A stretch of DNA of 64,000 nt from Zoogloea sp016790385 (lineage in GTDB: Bacteria > Pseudomonadota > Gammaproteobacteria > Burkholderiales > Rhodocyclaceae), in assembly GCF_041916735.1 (NCBI RefSeq), contig NZ_JAYRYY010000002.1; one strand, written 5' to 3'. The number at the start of each line of letters is the position of its first letter. The first letter of the stretch is position 1. Below the pieces are notes generated by a model that saw only the letters and a list, made by a program, of their open reading frames with translations, made no database searches and was not told where the DNA came from. The position numbers and the translations under genes are program-made. Positions 7,452-16,998 of the stretch are shown here, piece after piece.

Positions 7452-10400
7452 GGGGTGACTCCTTTGTCAGGGTTCAGGGAAGAGGCGGCGTCGGCCGCCC
7501 CCGGATGAGCTATCAGGGTCGGCGCACCATAGCGTCGGAACAGAAGGGGGGTCAGCAATGTATCGAGGAGCGTCGAACTCACCAGACCGCCGAAGATCAC
7601 CACCGCCACAGGGTGGAGGATCTCCTTGCCCGGCGCGTCGGCGGCAAGCAGAAGGGGCACCAGGGCCAGGGCGGCCGTCAGGGCGGTCATCAGCACCGGG
7701 GTCAGGCGCTCCCGGGCGCCCCGCAGGATCAGCCCGTCGCCGAAGGGCTCCCCCTCCTCATCATGCAGATGCAGGTAATGGCTGACCTTGAGGATGCCGT
7801 TGCGCGTGGCGATTCCGGTGAGGGTGACAAAGCCCACCAGCGCCGCCACCGACAAAGGCTGGCCGGACAGCCACAGGGCCAGCACCGCCCCCACCAGCGC
7901 GGCGGGGATGCCGACCATCACCATGGCCACCAGGCGCACCGAGCGGTAGCGCCCATAGAGCACCAGGAAGACCAGCGCCAGCGACAGGCTTGCCAGCCAC
8001 GCAATGCGCGCCTGGGCGTCTTCCTGGGCCTGGAACTGCCCCTCGATGCGCACCGAGACCCCCTGGGGTAGCGGCGTGTCAGCCACCATTCGGCGCATCT
8101 GCGCCACCGCATCGGACAGGCTGCCGGCCACGTTGGCCGACACCACGATGCGGCGGCGGCCGTTGTCCCGGGCGATCTGGTTGGGCCCGTCGCCCTCCTC
8201 GATGCGGGCGAGCTGTCCAAGGGGCACGCTGCCCCCGGGCACGCTCACCGGCATGGCCGCCAGCCGCGCCGGGTCGCGCTCGCCGTCCGGCAGGCGGATC
8301 ACCAGGTCGAAGCGTCTCGCACCATCCACCACCTCGCCAACCCGTTCGCCGCCCACCAGGCGGGCCACGGTGCCCAAGACCTCGGCCGGCGCCACGCCAT
8401 GGGCGGCCAGGGCCGGATAGTCCAGCGCCACCCGCAACTGGGGGATGCGCACCTGCTTCTCGATCTGGAGGTCGGCAATGCCCGGTATGGCGGCAAAGCG
8501 ACTGCGCAGCTCTTCGGCCAGACCGCGGATCTGGTCCAGATCGTCGCCCTGCACCTTCACCGCAATCTGCGCCCGCACCCCGGACAGGAGATGATCCAGG
8601 CGATGGGCAATGGGCTGCCCCACCGACACCGCAGCCGGCAGACGCGCCAGCCGCGACCGGATGTCGGCGATGACTTCGGCCCGCGGCCGCCCTTCGGCGT
8701 GCAGGTCCACCTCCAGCTCCGAGCTATGAACACCCTCGGCGTGCTCATCCAGCTCGGCCCGCCCGGTACGCCGCCCCACCTGCACCACCTCGGGCACGCC
8801 GCGCACCAGGGTCTCGGCCAACTGTCCGATGCGCGTGGATTCGGCCAGGGACACGCCCGGTTGAAGCAGCACGTTGATGGTCAGGGTGCCCTCGTTGAAG
8901 GGGGGCAGGAAGGTGCGCGGAAAGAAGGGCACGCTGGCGGCCACCGCCACCACCAGCGCGGTGGCCCCCAGCAGCACCCGCCCGCTGCGCGGCAACGCCC
9001 AGCCCAGCAGGCGCGCCTGGGTTTCCTTGAGGCGGGCCACCAGGGCCCCATCTCCGTGGCCCAGCTGGGGCATGGTCGGCAGCAGGAAGAAGCACAGCAC
9101 CGGCGTCACCGTGACAGCCACCGCCAGGCTGGCCAGGATGGACACGATGTAGGCCAGCCCCAGGGGCACGAACAAGCGCCCCTCCATGCCGGGCAGGGCA
9201 AACAGGGGCACGAACACCAGGACCACCGTCAGGGTCGCCAGCACCACGCCGGAACGCACTTCGCTGCACGCCCGGGCGATCACCGGCAACACCGGCAAGG
9301 GCGCGGGGCGCTGTCGATTCTCCTTGAGGCGACGCAGCACGTTCTCCACATCGACCACCGCGTCGTCCACCAACTCACCGATGGCAATCGCCAGCCCGCC
9401 CAGGGTCATCGTGTTGATGGACAGCCCCATGGCCCGGAACACCAGCACCGAGGCCAGCAGGGACAGGGGAATCGCCACCAGCGAGATCACGGTGCTGCGG
9501 GTGTTCATCAGAAAGGCGAACAGCACGATCGCCACCAGGATGGCGCCATCGCGCAGGGCCTCCTGCACGTTGTCCAGGGCGGCCTCGATGAAATCCGCCT
9601 GGCGGAACAGGAAGCGTGGTTTGGCGATGCCCGGCGGCAGATTGCTCGCCACTTCGTCGAGCGCCCCTTCCACCGCCCGGGTGAGGGCGATGCTGTCGGT
9701 GCCCGGCTGCTTCTGCACCGACACGATCACCGCCGGGCGTCCGTCGAAGCCGGCGCTGCCCCGTGCCACGGCCGGCGCAAACCCCACCTCCGCCACCTGG
9801 GAAAGGCGGACCGCCACCCCCCGCGGGCTGCCCACCGGCAGGCCGGCAAGATCCTCGATGCGCCGGCTGCGGCCCACACCGCGCACCAGCCACTCCTGCC
9901 CCTGGCGCTCCAGGAAGCCGCCCGCACTGTTGGCGGCAAACCCCGCCACGGCGGCCTCAAGCTGATCCAGGCTGATGCCCAGAGCGCGCATCTGCGCCGG
10001 GTCGGGCATCACCCGCCACTGCTTCACGCCCCCGCCAATGGGAATCACCTGGGCCACGCCGGGCACCGACAACAGGCGCGGGCGCAACACCCAGTCGGCG
10101 TATTCCCGCACCGCCATCGGGTTGGTGGTGGCCGGATCGATGGGCAGGGCGATCAGCAGCACCTCGCCCATGATCGAGGCAATCGGCCCCATCTGTGGCG
10201 CCACCCCGGCGGGCAGGCGCTCGCGCACGGCGGCCAGACGCTCGGCCACGCTCTGCCGGTTGCGCCAGATGTTGCTGCCCCAATCAAACTCCACAAACAC
10301 GATGGACAGGCCGATGCCCGACACCGAGCGCACCCGGGTCACCCCGGGCATGCCGTTCATGGCCGTCTCCAGCGGAAAGCTGACCAGTTGCTCGACCTCC

Positions 10401-10594
10401 TCCGGCGCCATTCCGCCGGCTTCGGTCATCAGCGTCACGGTGGGTTTGTCCAGGTCGGGAAACACATCCACCGGCAGACTGCGCAAGCCCAGCACGCCGG
10501 CCACCACCAGGGCCAGCGCCCCGGCCAGCACCAGCACCCGGTTGGCGAGGCTCCAGCCCACCAGGCGGTCAAAGAGATTGGCCGGGGTGCTCAC
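7448..10594 (-). CDS. CusA/CzcA-type heavy-metal RND efflux pump
   Basis: 1048 residues, the usual length for HME-RND pumps, which use the proton gradient to export metal cations through a periplasm-spanning complex. It starts GTG at 10594, overlapping the adaptor stop (GTGA). The N terminus (RLVGWSLANRVLVLAGALAL) is the first membrane helix, followed by VDVFPDLDKPTVTLMTEAGG, a family hallmark. The fourth transmembrane helix carries GELVDDAVVDVEN (about residues 400-415). This acidic pattern differs from the CzcA (DFG...DGA...EN) and CusA (DA...IEN) signatures and resembles the class represented by nickel-related NrsA, so the metal is probably divalent, but specificity is inferred. Confidence 0.93.
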   Translation of the reverse strand: MSTPANLFDRLVGWSLANRVLVLAGALALVVAGVLGLRSLPVDVFPDLDKPTVTLMTEAGGMAPEEVEQLVSFPLETAMNGMPGVTRVRSVSGIGLSIVFVEFDWGSNIWRNRQSVAERLAAVRERLPAGVAPQMGPIASIMGEVLLIALPIDPATTNPMAVREYADWVLRPRLLSVPGVAQVIPIGGGVKQWRVMPDPAQMRALGISLDQLEAAVAGFAANSAGGFLERQGQEWLVRGVGRSRRIEDLAGLPVGSPRGVAVRLSQVAEVGFAPAVARGSAGFDGRPAVIVSVQKQPGTDSIALTRAVEGALDEVASNLPPGIAKPRFLFRQADFIEAALDNVQEALRDGAILVAIVLFAFLMNTRSTVISLVAIPLSLLASVLVFRAMGLSINTMTLGGLAIAIGELVDDAVVDVENVLRRLKENRQRPAPLPVLPVIARACSEVRSGVVLATLTVVLVFVPLFALPGMEGRLFVPLGLAYIVSILASLAVAVTVTPVLCFFLLPTMPQLGHGDGALVARLKETQARLLGWALPRSGRVLLGATALVVAVAASVPFFPRTFLPPFNEGTLTINVLLQPGVSLAESTRIGQLAETLVRGVPEVVQVGRRTGRAELDEHAEGVHSSELEVDLHAEGRPRAEVIADIRSRLARLPAAVSVGQPIAHRLDHLLSGVRAQIAVKVQGDDLDQIRGLAEELRSRFAAIPGIADLQIEKQVRIPQLRVALDYPALAAHGVAPAEVLGTVARLVGGERVGEVVDGARRFDLVIRLPDGERDPARLAAMPVSVPGGSVPLGQLARIEEGDGPNQIARDNGRRRIVVSANVAGSLSDAVAQMRRMVADTPLPQGVSVRIEGQFQAQEDAQARIAWLASLSLALVFLVLYGRYRSVRLVAMVMVGIPAALVGAVLALWLSGQPLSVAALVGFVTLTGIATRNGILKVSHYLHLHDEEGEPFGDGLILRGARERLTPVLMTALTAALALVPLLLAADAPGKEILHPVAVVIFGGLVSSTLLDTLLTPLLFRRYGAPTLIAHPGAADAASSLNPDKGVTP

Positions 10595-11685
10595 CGCACG
10601 CTCCCGAGCAGTTGGGCGCCCTGCACCACCACCCGCTCCCCGGCGCTGACACCACTCACCACCCGAACCCGGCCGGCATCCAGGGCGGCCACCCGCACCC
10701 GCCGCGGGGCAAAGCGCTCGGGGGCCTCGTGGACCCACACGCTCACCTCGTCGCCGGTGCCGCTCAGCGCCTCGCGGGGCAAGACCAGGGCCTTGCCGGC
10801 CGGCCCGCGGAGGTTCGCGAACACCTTCACCGGCTGGCCCACGGCCAGGGGGGGCGCTCCCTCCACGCGGAACAGCAGGGGCAGCGTACCTTCCCGCAGG
10901 CTGCGCCCGCCCCCCGCAAAGCGCAGGCTGAGCACCGTTCCGCCCGCGTCGCCGCGGGCCTGGTCGAGGGTCGACACCAACGCCGGGTCGTAGGCCAGCG
11001 CCTCGACCATCAGGCGGTCGGGACGCAGCACCTCGAAGAGCTCGGCCCCCGCCTCAACCCGCTGACCGGTCACCACCCGCGCCGCGGCGACGATACCGGC
11101 CACCGGTGCGCGCAGGGCTTCGCGGCCCTCCACTGCGGTTCCGAGGGCAGCGAACTGCCGCGCCAGGCCATCGGCCTCGGCCCGGGCGGCATCGATGTCC
11201 TTCTGCGCCACGCTGCCCTCCAGCCGGGCGAGGCGCGCGGCACGTTGTCGGGCGATGCCCAGGCGCGTCTCCACGTCGGCCCGCTCGGCCAGACGCGCTG
11301 AGCGCTCCAGCGGCGGCAGGCTGGGACGCAGCCAGGCCAGCACCTCGCCGGCCTTCACGGCCTGCCCCGGCAAGGGCAGGCCCCGCGGCCCCGCCTCCAC
11401 CGTACCGTCAAAGCCGGCCTGCACCCGGCCACCGGCCGAGGGGTCGGCCACCACCCGGCCGGCCAGCTCCACACCGGCCGAAACCTCATGCTCGCGGAGC
11501 ACCTGGGTACGCAGCTGCCACAGATGCTGCGAGGCCTTGGCCACCTGAATACGGCCATCGGGCAGCCGGCGCGGAGCGTCCACCGGCATGGCCGCCGGTG
11601 TCGCATCGGCCGCGTGCTCATGGCCCTCATGGGGAAACCCGGTGAGCGGGCACAACAGGGCCAGTGTCAGAACAACGCGCTTCAT
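10591..11685 (-). CDS. RND efflux periplasmic adaptor (membrane fusion protein)
   Basis: 364 residues from the ATG at 11685. The signal peptide (MKRVVLTLALLCPLTG) is followed by a metal-binding-looking HEGHEHAAD stretch, then barrel-sandwich halves (GTVEAGPRGLPLPGQAVKAG and LRAPVAGIVAAARVVTGQRV), an alpha-hairpin with a LARLEGSVAQKDIDAARAE segment, and beta-barrel/membrane-proximal domains. This is the HlyD/CusB-type adaptor linking the pump to the outer-membrane channel. It overlaps both neighbours by 4 bp, so translation of the operon is coupled. Confidence 0.92.
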   Translation of the reverse strand: MKRVVLTLALLCPLTGFPHEGHEHAADATPAAMPVDAPRRLPDGRIQVAKASQHLWQLRTQVLREHEVSAGVELAGRVVADPSAGGRVQAGFDGTVEAGPRGLPLPGQAVKAGEVLAWLRPSLPPLERSARLAERADVETRLGIARQRAARLARLEGSVAQKDIDAARAEADGLARQFAALGTAVEGREALRAPVAGIVAAARVVTGQRVEAGAELFEVLRPDRLMVEALAYDPALVSTLDQARGDAGGTVLSLRFAGGGRSLREGTLPLLFRVEGAPPLAVGQPVKVFANLRGPAGKALVLPREALSGTGDEVSVWVHEAPERFAPRRVRVAALDAGRVRVVSGVSAGERVVVQGAQLLGSVR

Positions 11686-12197
11686 GCTGCGGCCCTCCGG
11701 CGGCGCCACCACATACCCAGGCCAGCGATGGCGACAAGGCCGCCCACGGCCATCGGTAGCAGGGCGCCGCGCCCGTCGGGGCTGCCGGCAACAGGCTCGG
11801 CCTTCAGCACCAGTGTTGCCGGCAGCAGGTCCACCACGGTCCCGGCCTCCACGGTGAACACCAGCGCATGCTCCCCGGGCCGGGCCAGAGCCGCGGCGTC
11901 CACCCGATAGCTGCCGTCCCCGGCTGGTCTGGCCTCGCCCTTCCAGGCGCCGGCCTCGACATCGATCCGCGCATCGGTGACCGGCGCGTTGTCACTGCCC
12001 CGGTCCAACCAGATGCGCATCTGCCCGCCCTCCATGGCGGCCACCAGATCAAAGTCGTCGCTGCGCGCAGTGGCGCGAGGTGTCCAGCCCGATTCGACCG
12101 GCGGAAGCGCTTCGCCGTGGTCGTGCCCCTCGTGGGACCACACCGGCGCGGCGTTGAACAGCATCGCCAGGGAGGCGATTACGATGTGGGGGATCAT
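11682..12197 (-). CDS. His-rich membrane-anchored periplasmic protein of the efflux operon
   Basis: 171 residues. A signal peptide (MIPHIVIASLAMLFNAAPVW) is followed by SHEGHDHGEALPP, a His-rich segment almost identical in style to the start of the adaptor and likely to bind metal. The middle is beta-rich (DFDLVAAMEGGQMRIWLDRG, ALVFTVEAGTVV), and one C-terminal helix (LLPMAVGGLVAIAGLGMWW) followed by RRRR would anchor it with the domain in the periplasm. It overlaps the tolC-like gene upstream and the adaptor downstream by ATGA. I recognise no named family; a metal chaperone or sensor role is inference. Confidence 0.7.
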   Translation of the reverse strand: MIPHIVIASLAMLFNAAPVWSHEGHDHGEALPPVESGWTPRATARSDDFDLVAAMEGGQMRIWLDRGSDNAPVTDARIDVEAGAWKGEARPAGDGSYRVDAAALARPGEHALVFTVEAGTVVDLLPATLVLKAEPVAGSPDGRGALLPMAVGGLVAIAGLGMWWRRRRAAA

Positions 12198-13390
12198 TCG
12201 GCACTTCCCTTCAAGAAATCGCGCCAGGCCTCGGCCTGCTCGCGGGTGTATCGGGCACGCAGGGCGGCGCTGTCTGCATCGAAGGCGGCAGTGCGCGCCC
12301 GCAGCAGGACTTCCAGGGGGCGTTCGCCAAGCCGCCAGGCGGTGTCGGCCAGCCCCAGGTTGTCGGCGGCCAGACGCTGACGGTGCCGCGCGGCCTCCTC
12401 CAGGCGGGCCGCCGTGGCCAGTTGATCGGCGGCCTGGGCGCGGTCCTGCTCAAGCTGGCTGCGCACCTGCTCCACGGCCACCGCGCTCTCGGTCACGGCC
12501 GCCATGGCGGCCGCCTCCCGGGCTGCCGTGCGCGGCGCGGAGGCCAGGGGAATCGTCAAGCGCAGGCTGATCGAGTCGCCATAGGCGAGACCGCTGGCGT
12601 CGCGCTCCCGGCGCAGGCGCAGGCCCAGCTCGGGGTTGTCGCGCACGCTCTGGCGGGAGGTCACCAGCCGCGCCTGGGCCAGGGCCGCCGCTTCACGCGC
12701 CGCAGCAAGCCCGGGGTGCCCGGCGGCCGATGCCGTTTCGGTCGTGACTGCGAGCGCGGCGGGGGGCGGACGGCCGGTCAGCACCTGGAAGCGACGCGCC
12801 AGCTCGCTGGCGGCCAGATCCTGCTCGGCCACCGCGGCCTCCGCAGCCAGGCGTTCCGATTCCGCAAGATTGAGATCGAAGCGGGGCGATTCACCGGCTT
12901 TGACCCGCCGGGCCAGATCATCGACCAACTGGCTGGCGACGCTCAGGCGGCGTTCGGCCAGGCCGGCCTGCCCCCGCGCAAACAACCACGCCAATCGGGT
13001 GTCCGTCAGGCGGCGCGCCAGATCCAGGCGCAGGGCATCGCGCTCGGCGGCCAGGGCGCGCAGGGCGGTTCCGGCCTCCTGCCGACGGGCGGCGGCCTGC
13101 CCGGGCAGCCACACGGGCTGGGCATATTCCAGCTCCCACTCCTGGAGGCCCCGGTTGTCGAAGGGACGATCATTGCGGTTGGCGATACCCACCGAGCCCG
13201 GCCCCGGCGACCACGCCGCGGCAACCTCGGCCAGCGCCGAGAGCTCGTCGCGGCGCGCGTCCAGGGAGCGGGCACGGGGGTCGCGCTGCCACGCCGCATC
13301 GACCAGGGCGCCCAGGTCAACAGTAGCGGGCTGGGCCGATGCCGCCAGGGCACAGCCGAAGAACAACAAGAAGGCGAACAGGCGTCGCAT
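12194..13390 (-). CDS. TolC/CusC-family outer-membrane efflux protein
   Basis: 398 residues from the ATG at 13390, preceded by a signal peptide (MRRLFAFLLFFGCALAASAQ). Two repeats of Ala/Arg/Glu-rich helical hairpins (for example ESERLAAEAAVAEQDLAASE and LEEAARHRQRLAADNLGLAD) are the coiled-coil halves of an outer-membrane efflux channel, slightly shorter than classical TolC. It is the first large gene of the efflux operon and overlaps the next gene by ATGA. A 63-bp upstream extension in frame was rejected because it precedes the signal peptide. Confidence 0.9.
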   Translation of the reverse strand: MRRLFAFLLFFGCALAASAQPATVDLGALVDAAWQRDPRARSLDARRDELSALAEVAAAWSPGPGSVGIANRNDRPFDNRGLQEWELEYAQPVWLPGQAAARRQEAGTALRALAAERDALRLDLARRLTDTRLAWLFARGQAGLAERRLSVASQLVDDLARRVKAGESPRFDLNLAESERLAAEAAVAEQDLAASELARRFQVLTGRPPPAALAVTTETASAAGHPGLAAAREAAALAQARLVTSRQSVRDNPELGLRLRRERDASGLAYGDSISLRLTIPLASAPRTAAREAAAMAAVTESAVAVEQVRSQLEQDRAQAADQLATAARLEEAARHRQRLAADNLGLADTAWRLGERPLEVLLRARTAAFDADSAALRARYTREQAEAWRDFLKGSAE

Positions 13391-13490
13391 GAAATCCTCG
13401 CAAACAGACGATGGAGAACATGCGGACGGCAGGCGGAGTGGCCCGGGGGCCACCCATCACGGGGAAAACGGTGAACGACAGCCGTCCGCG

Positions 13491-13871
13491 TCAGGCGGCG
13501 GCGGATCTGGGCGGACGGTCAGGCTGGGGCGGAACGCGGCTCGCGCCGGGGAGAAGATCCCGGGCCACGCGCACCGGGCTGAAATCGAGCGCGTCAGGAA
13601 CAAGCGGAAGGAAGACCAGAGAGAAGGCGACGTGATGGCACACACTGCAATCATCGCAGCAGTCATCGGCGGCGGCCGTCTGCGAGCCCGGGGCGCCATC
13701 GTCCCCGGTGGCCGCGGCATCGAGGCAATGCACATGCTCGCCTGACACCGCTGCGCCAAGCTGCTGCTCCTGCGCACCCGCCCCGTGCCGGCACAGGGGC
13801 GAAAGGCTCCCCGCCACGACCTGGAAGGGCAGCAGGCACATCAACAGGAGGATCAGGACTCGACGGAACAC
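13491..13871 (-). CDS. CzcI-like small Cys/His periplasmic protein
   Basis: 126 residues. The N terminus (MFRRVLILLLMCLLPFQVVA) is a signal peptide of the type seen in CzcI-like proteins encoded at the head of czc operons. The mature part holds a His residue pair in GEHVHCL and a Cys/Asp/His cluster DDCCDDCSVCHH (about residues 69-80), then a Pro/Arg-rich tail (RVPPQPDRPPRSAAA). Position about 100 bp upstream of the tolC-like gene supports a regulatory or metal-sensing role for the efflux operon, as proposed for CzcI; assignment is by resemblance and context only. Confidence 0.6.
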   Translation of the reverse strand: MFRRVLILLLMCLLPFQVVAGSLSPLCRHGAGAQEQQLGAAVSGEHVHCLDAAATGDDGAPGSQTAAADDCCDDCSVCHHVAFSLVFLPLVPDALDFSPVRVARDLLPGASRVPPQPDRPPRSAAA

Positions 13872-13972
13872 TCAGGGTTCTCAGGCTATCGACGCCGGGA
13901 TTGTATCCGGCCTCTTGGCAGAGCGCACAAACAGGATCAAAGTTCCCGCCGCCCATCCACGTATAGAGCCCC

Positions 13973-14188
13973 ATGACCCAACAAGCCAACAACCCACTCC
14001 ATGGCATCACCCTCGAAAGCATGTTGATCGAACTGGTGGAGCGCTACGGCTGGGACAGTCTGGGCAACCAGGTGAACATCCGCTGCTTCCAGCACGAGCC
14101 GAGCATCAAATCCAGCCTCAAGTTCCTGCGCCGCACACCCTGGGCGCGGGCCGAGGTCGAGGCCCTTTATCTGCGACAGCGGCGCTAG
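13973..14188 (+). CDS. VF530 family protein (DUF2132)
   Basis: 71 residues, full length for this small helical family. The sequence NNPLHGITLESMLIELVERY, then NIRCFQHEPSIKSSLKFLRR and TPWARAEVEALYL, contains essentially all conserved positions of VF530, which has a SAP-like double-helix fold and is proposed to bind DNA. The function is unproven. It is divergent from the metal-efflux operon and lies 18 bp upstream of the TRIC-type channel gene. Confidence 0.93.
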   Translation: MTQQANNPLHGITLESMLIELVERYGWDSLGNQVNIRCFQHEPSIKSSLKFLRRTPWARAEVEALYLRQRR

Positions 14189-14206
14189 GCCGCCACGGAA
14201 CCGCCC

Positions 14207-14845
14207 ATGGCCACCGAGTTTCACGTACCCGTCTATTTCGACTACCTGGCCACGTTCAGTTGGGCCCTCTCCGGCGCCATCGTCGCCCTGCGCAAGCGCT
14301 GTGACATCGTCGGCCTGTTCGTGCTGGCCCTGCTCACCTCGGTGGGCGGCAGCATCCTGCGCGACGGCGTCTTTCTCCAGCGCACACCGCCGGTGCTCAC
14401 CGACCCCGTCTACCTGCCCTTGATCACCCTGGCGACCCTGCTCATCGCCCTCCTGCACCAGCGCATCACCAATCTGCCGGTGGTGGACAAACTGGTCAGC
14501 ACCATCGACGCCATCGGCACCCCGGCCTTCGCGGTGGTGGGCATGCAGCTGGCCCTGCGGGCCGGCATTCCCCTCCCCGGGGTGGTGCTGGTCGGCGCCG
14601 TGAGCGGCGTCGGCGGCGGCGTGCTGCGCGATGTGATCGTGCGCGACATTCCCCTCATCCTTCAGCCCGGGCAGTTCTTCGCCGTGGTGCTGGTGGTGGC
14701 CAGCCTGGCCTTCCTGGCCCTCACCCTGGCCCTGGGGATAGACACCGTGCCCGCCGCGTGGGCGACGATCAGCCTGTTCTTCGTGGTGCGCATGCTCACC
14801 CTGCGCTACAACTGGCAGACGCGCCCGCTACTGCGCAACGATTGA
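14207..14845 (+). CDS. TRIC/YadS family cation channel (UPF0126)
   Basis: 212 residues with about seven hydrophobic segments in two related halves. Each half carries the glycine-rich motif of the family: SVGGSILRDGVF in the first and GVGGGVLRDVIVRDIP in the second. Bacterial and archaeal members form trimeric K+-permeable channels. The C terminus is short and basic. It follows the VF530 gene closely and may be co-transcribed with it. Confidence 0.88.
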   Translation: MATEFHVPVYFDYLATFSWALSGAIVALRKRCDIVGLFVLALLTSVGGSILRDGVFLQRTPPVLTDPVYLPLITLATLLIALLHQRITNLPVVDKLVSTIDAIGTPAFAVVGMQLALRAGIPLPGVVLVGAVSGVGGGVLRDVIVRDIPLILQPGQFFAVVLVVASLAFLALTLALGIDTVPAAWATISLFFVVRMLTLRYNWQTRPLLRND

Positions 14846-14890
14846 GCTTTCCACCCCATTCCACCGCGTCCATCCCGAAGGAGACACGCC

Positions 14891-15769
14891 ATGCCGTTGA
14901 TCGAACGCATCACCCCGCGCAGCACCACCCTGGGCGAGGGCATGCAGGTGAGCCGGGCCCTGCCCACCCGCGAACGCCGCATGATCGGTGCCTGGTGCTT
15001 CCTGGATCATCTCGGGCCGGTGGAGTTTGCGCCGGGCGGTGGCATGCACGTGGGCGCCCATCCCCACACCGCCCTGCAAACCTTCACCTGGCTGATCGAG
15101 GGTGAAGTCCTGCACCGGGACAGCCTTGGCAGCGAACAGGTGATCCGCCCCGGGCAGGTGAATCTGATGACCGCCGGCCACGGCATCGCCCACACGGAAG
15201 ACTCCCTGCCCGATGCCCGCCGATTGCACGCCGCCCAGCTCTGGATCGCCCTGCCCGCGGCGATGGCGGACTGCCCCCCCGCCTTCGAACATCACCCCAC
15301 ACTACCCTGCTGGCAGGAAGGCGCCTGCACCCTGACCCTGCTGGCCGGCCGCCACGGCCAGCACCACGCCCCGGCGCGTGTCCATTCACCCCTGATGGCA
15401 ATGGACATCTTCAGCGACGTCGAAGCCCGGCTCAATCTTCCCCTCGACCCCGCTTTCGAGTACGGCATCCTGCCCCTGACCGGCAGCCTGCGGATCGGGG
15501 ACGCCCAATTCGACGGCGAAACCTTCGCCTGCTTTGCCCCCGGCGACACGGCGCTTTCCTTGACGCTGGCTCCCGGCACACGCCTCCTGCTGATCGGAGG
15601 GGAACCCTTTGAGACGCCGGTACACATGGCCTGGAACTTTGTCGGGCACAGCCGCGAAGCCATTGCCGCCGCACAGCACGACTGGGAGGCCGGCAGCCCG
15701 CGCTTCGGCGCAGTTCCGGGCAGCACCCGTCGGCTGGCCGCACCGCCCCTGCCCTGGATCAGGGAATGA
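14891..15769 (+). CDS. Pirin family protein
   Basis: 292 residues with two cupin domains. The first holds the metal site: HVGAHPHTALQTFTW supplies two His, and GHGIAHTED supplies the further His and Glu ligands. The text ALPTRERRMIGAWCFLDHLG and RPGQVNLMTAGHGIAHTE is characteristic. Pirins bind Fe and some have quercetin 2,3-dioxygenase activity or redox-sensing roles; which applies here is unknown. A purine-rich site (GAAGGAGA) precedes the ATG. Confidence 0.92.
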   Translation: MPLIERITPRSTTLGEGMQVSRALPTRERRMIGAWCFLDHLGPVEFAPGGGMHVGAHPHTALQTFTWLIEGEVLHRDSLGSEQVIRPGQVNLMTAGHGIAHTEDSLPDARRLHAAQLWIALPAAMADCPPAFEHHPTLPCWQEGACTLTLLAGRHGQHHAPARVHSPLMAMDIFSDVEARLNLPLDPAFEYGILPLTGSLRIGDAQFDGETFACFAPGDTALSLTLAPGTRLLLIGGEPFETPVHMAWNFVGHSREAIAAAQHDWEAGSPRFGAVPGSTRRLAAPPLPWIRE

Positions 15770-15841
15770 GCGCCCCGCTTGCGGAACATTGGCGCATCAG
15801 GACACACCAAGCCCACTGACCCCACAGCTCCGGAGAACGCC

Positions 15842-16909
15842 ATGTCCGCCCTCTTCCGCCCCCTCCAGATCGGCCCCCTGACACTGCCGAACCGCGTCCT
15901 GATGGCCCCCCTGACCCGCTGCCGCGCTGAAGCAGACCATGTGCCCGGCGATCTGATGGCCACCTACTATGCCCAACGCGCCAGCGCCGGCCTGCTCATT
16001 GCCGAGGCCACCATGGCCATGGAGGGTCATTCGTCCTTCTGGCACGAACCCGGCATCCACTCCGCGGCCCAGGTGGCGGGCTGGCGGCAGGTGACGGACG
16101 CCGTCCACAAGGCCGACGGACGCATCTTCCTGCAAATCTGGCACGGCGGCCGGGCCTGCCATCCGCTCCTCAACGACGGCGCCCAGCCCGTGGCGCCCAG
16201 CGCCCTGCCGATCCGTAACGACGAAGTGCATACGCCAGAGGGCAAGAAGCCCTACGTCACGCCGCGCGCCCTGACCGATGACGAGCTGCCCGGCGTCGTC
16301 GCCGGCTTTCGCAAGGCTGCCGAGAACGCGCTGGCCGCCGGCTTCGATGGTATCGAGGTGCATGGCGCCAACGGCTACCTGCTCGACGAGTTCCTGCGCG
16401 ACGGCAGCAACACCCGCAGCGGCCCCTACGGCGGCCCCATCGAAAACCGTGCGCGCCTGATGCTGGAAGTGCTCGACGCCTGCGTGGGCGTGTGGGGTGC
16501 GGGCCGTGTCGGCCTGCGCCTGTCCCCCCTCAACAGCTACAACGACATGCTCGACAGTGACCCGGTGGGCCTGATCACCTGGATGGCCCGACGCCTCAAC
16601 GACGTGCCGCTGGCCTACCTGCACGTAATGCGCGGCGACTTCTTCGGCCAGCAGAAGGGCGACGTGCTCACTCCAGCCCGAGCCCACTACAAGGGCGTGC
16701 TGATCGGCAACATGGGCTACACGCCGCAGGAAGCCGCCAGCGCCGTCGAAAACGGCCAGCTCGACGCCGTGGCCTTCGGCACCCCCTTCCTCGCCAACCC
16801 CGACCTGCCCGCCCGCATCAAGGCCGGAGCCGGCCTCAACAAGCCCCACCCCGCCACCTTCTACTCCCCCGGCCCCGAGGGCTACACCGACTATCCCTTC
16901 ATGCAGTGA
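15842..16909 (+). CDS. nemA: Old yellow enzyme family alkene reductase
   Basis: 355 residues, FMN-dependent NADPH:alkene (N-ethylmaleimide-type) reductase, cytoplasmic. It starts MSALFRPLQIGPLTLPNRVL; a longer frame starting at 15779 has no family match. TIM-barrel landmarks include LMAPLTRCRA, FLQIWHGGR (about residue 100), GVHGANGYLL-type VHGANGYLLDEFLRDGSN near residue 180, then RSGPYGGPIENRAR and the phosphate-binding end AFGTPFLANPDLP. The physiological substrate is not indicated by the neighbours; pirin is directly upstream. Confidence 0.9.
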   Translation: MSALFRPLQIGPLTLPNRVLMAPLTRCRAEADHVPGDLMATYYAQRASAGLLIAEATMAMEGHSSFWHEPGIHSAAQVAGWRQVTDAVHKADGRIFLQIWHGGRACHPLLNDGAQPVAPSALPIRNDEVHTPEGKKPYVTPRALTDDELPGVVAGFRKAAENALAAGFDGIEVHGANGYLLDEFLRDGSNTRSGPYGGPIENRARLMLEVLDACVGVWGAGRVGLRLSPLNSYNDMLDSDPVGLITWMARRLNDVPLAYLHVMRGDFFGQQKGDVLTPARAHYKGVLIGNMGYTPQEAASAVENGQLDAVAFGTPFLANPDLPARIKAGAGLNKPHPATFYSPGPEGYTDYPFMQ

Positions 16910-16998
16910 GGCTCCCCGAGAGAGCGGCCGCACCGGCCGCTGGTCACCGGCATTTTCTTCCTCCTGTGGCGCAGAGCCAATCCCGCCAACCCCGGGCT

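Noticed and set aside
8399..10993. Very long open frame antisense to the RND pump
   Set aside because: His/Gln/Gly-rich text with no family features; it mirrors the codon bias of the GC-rich pump gene.
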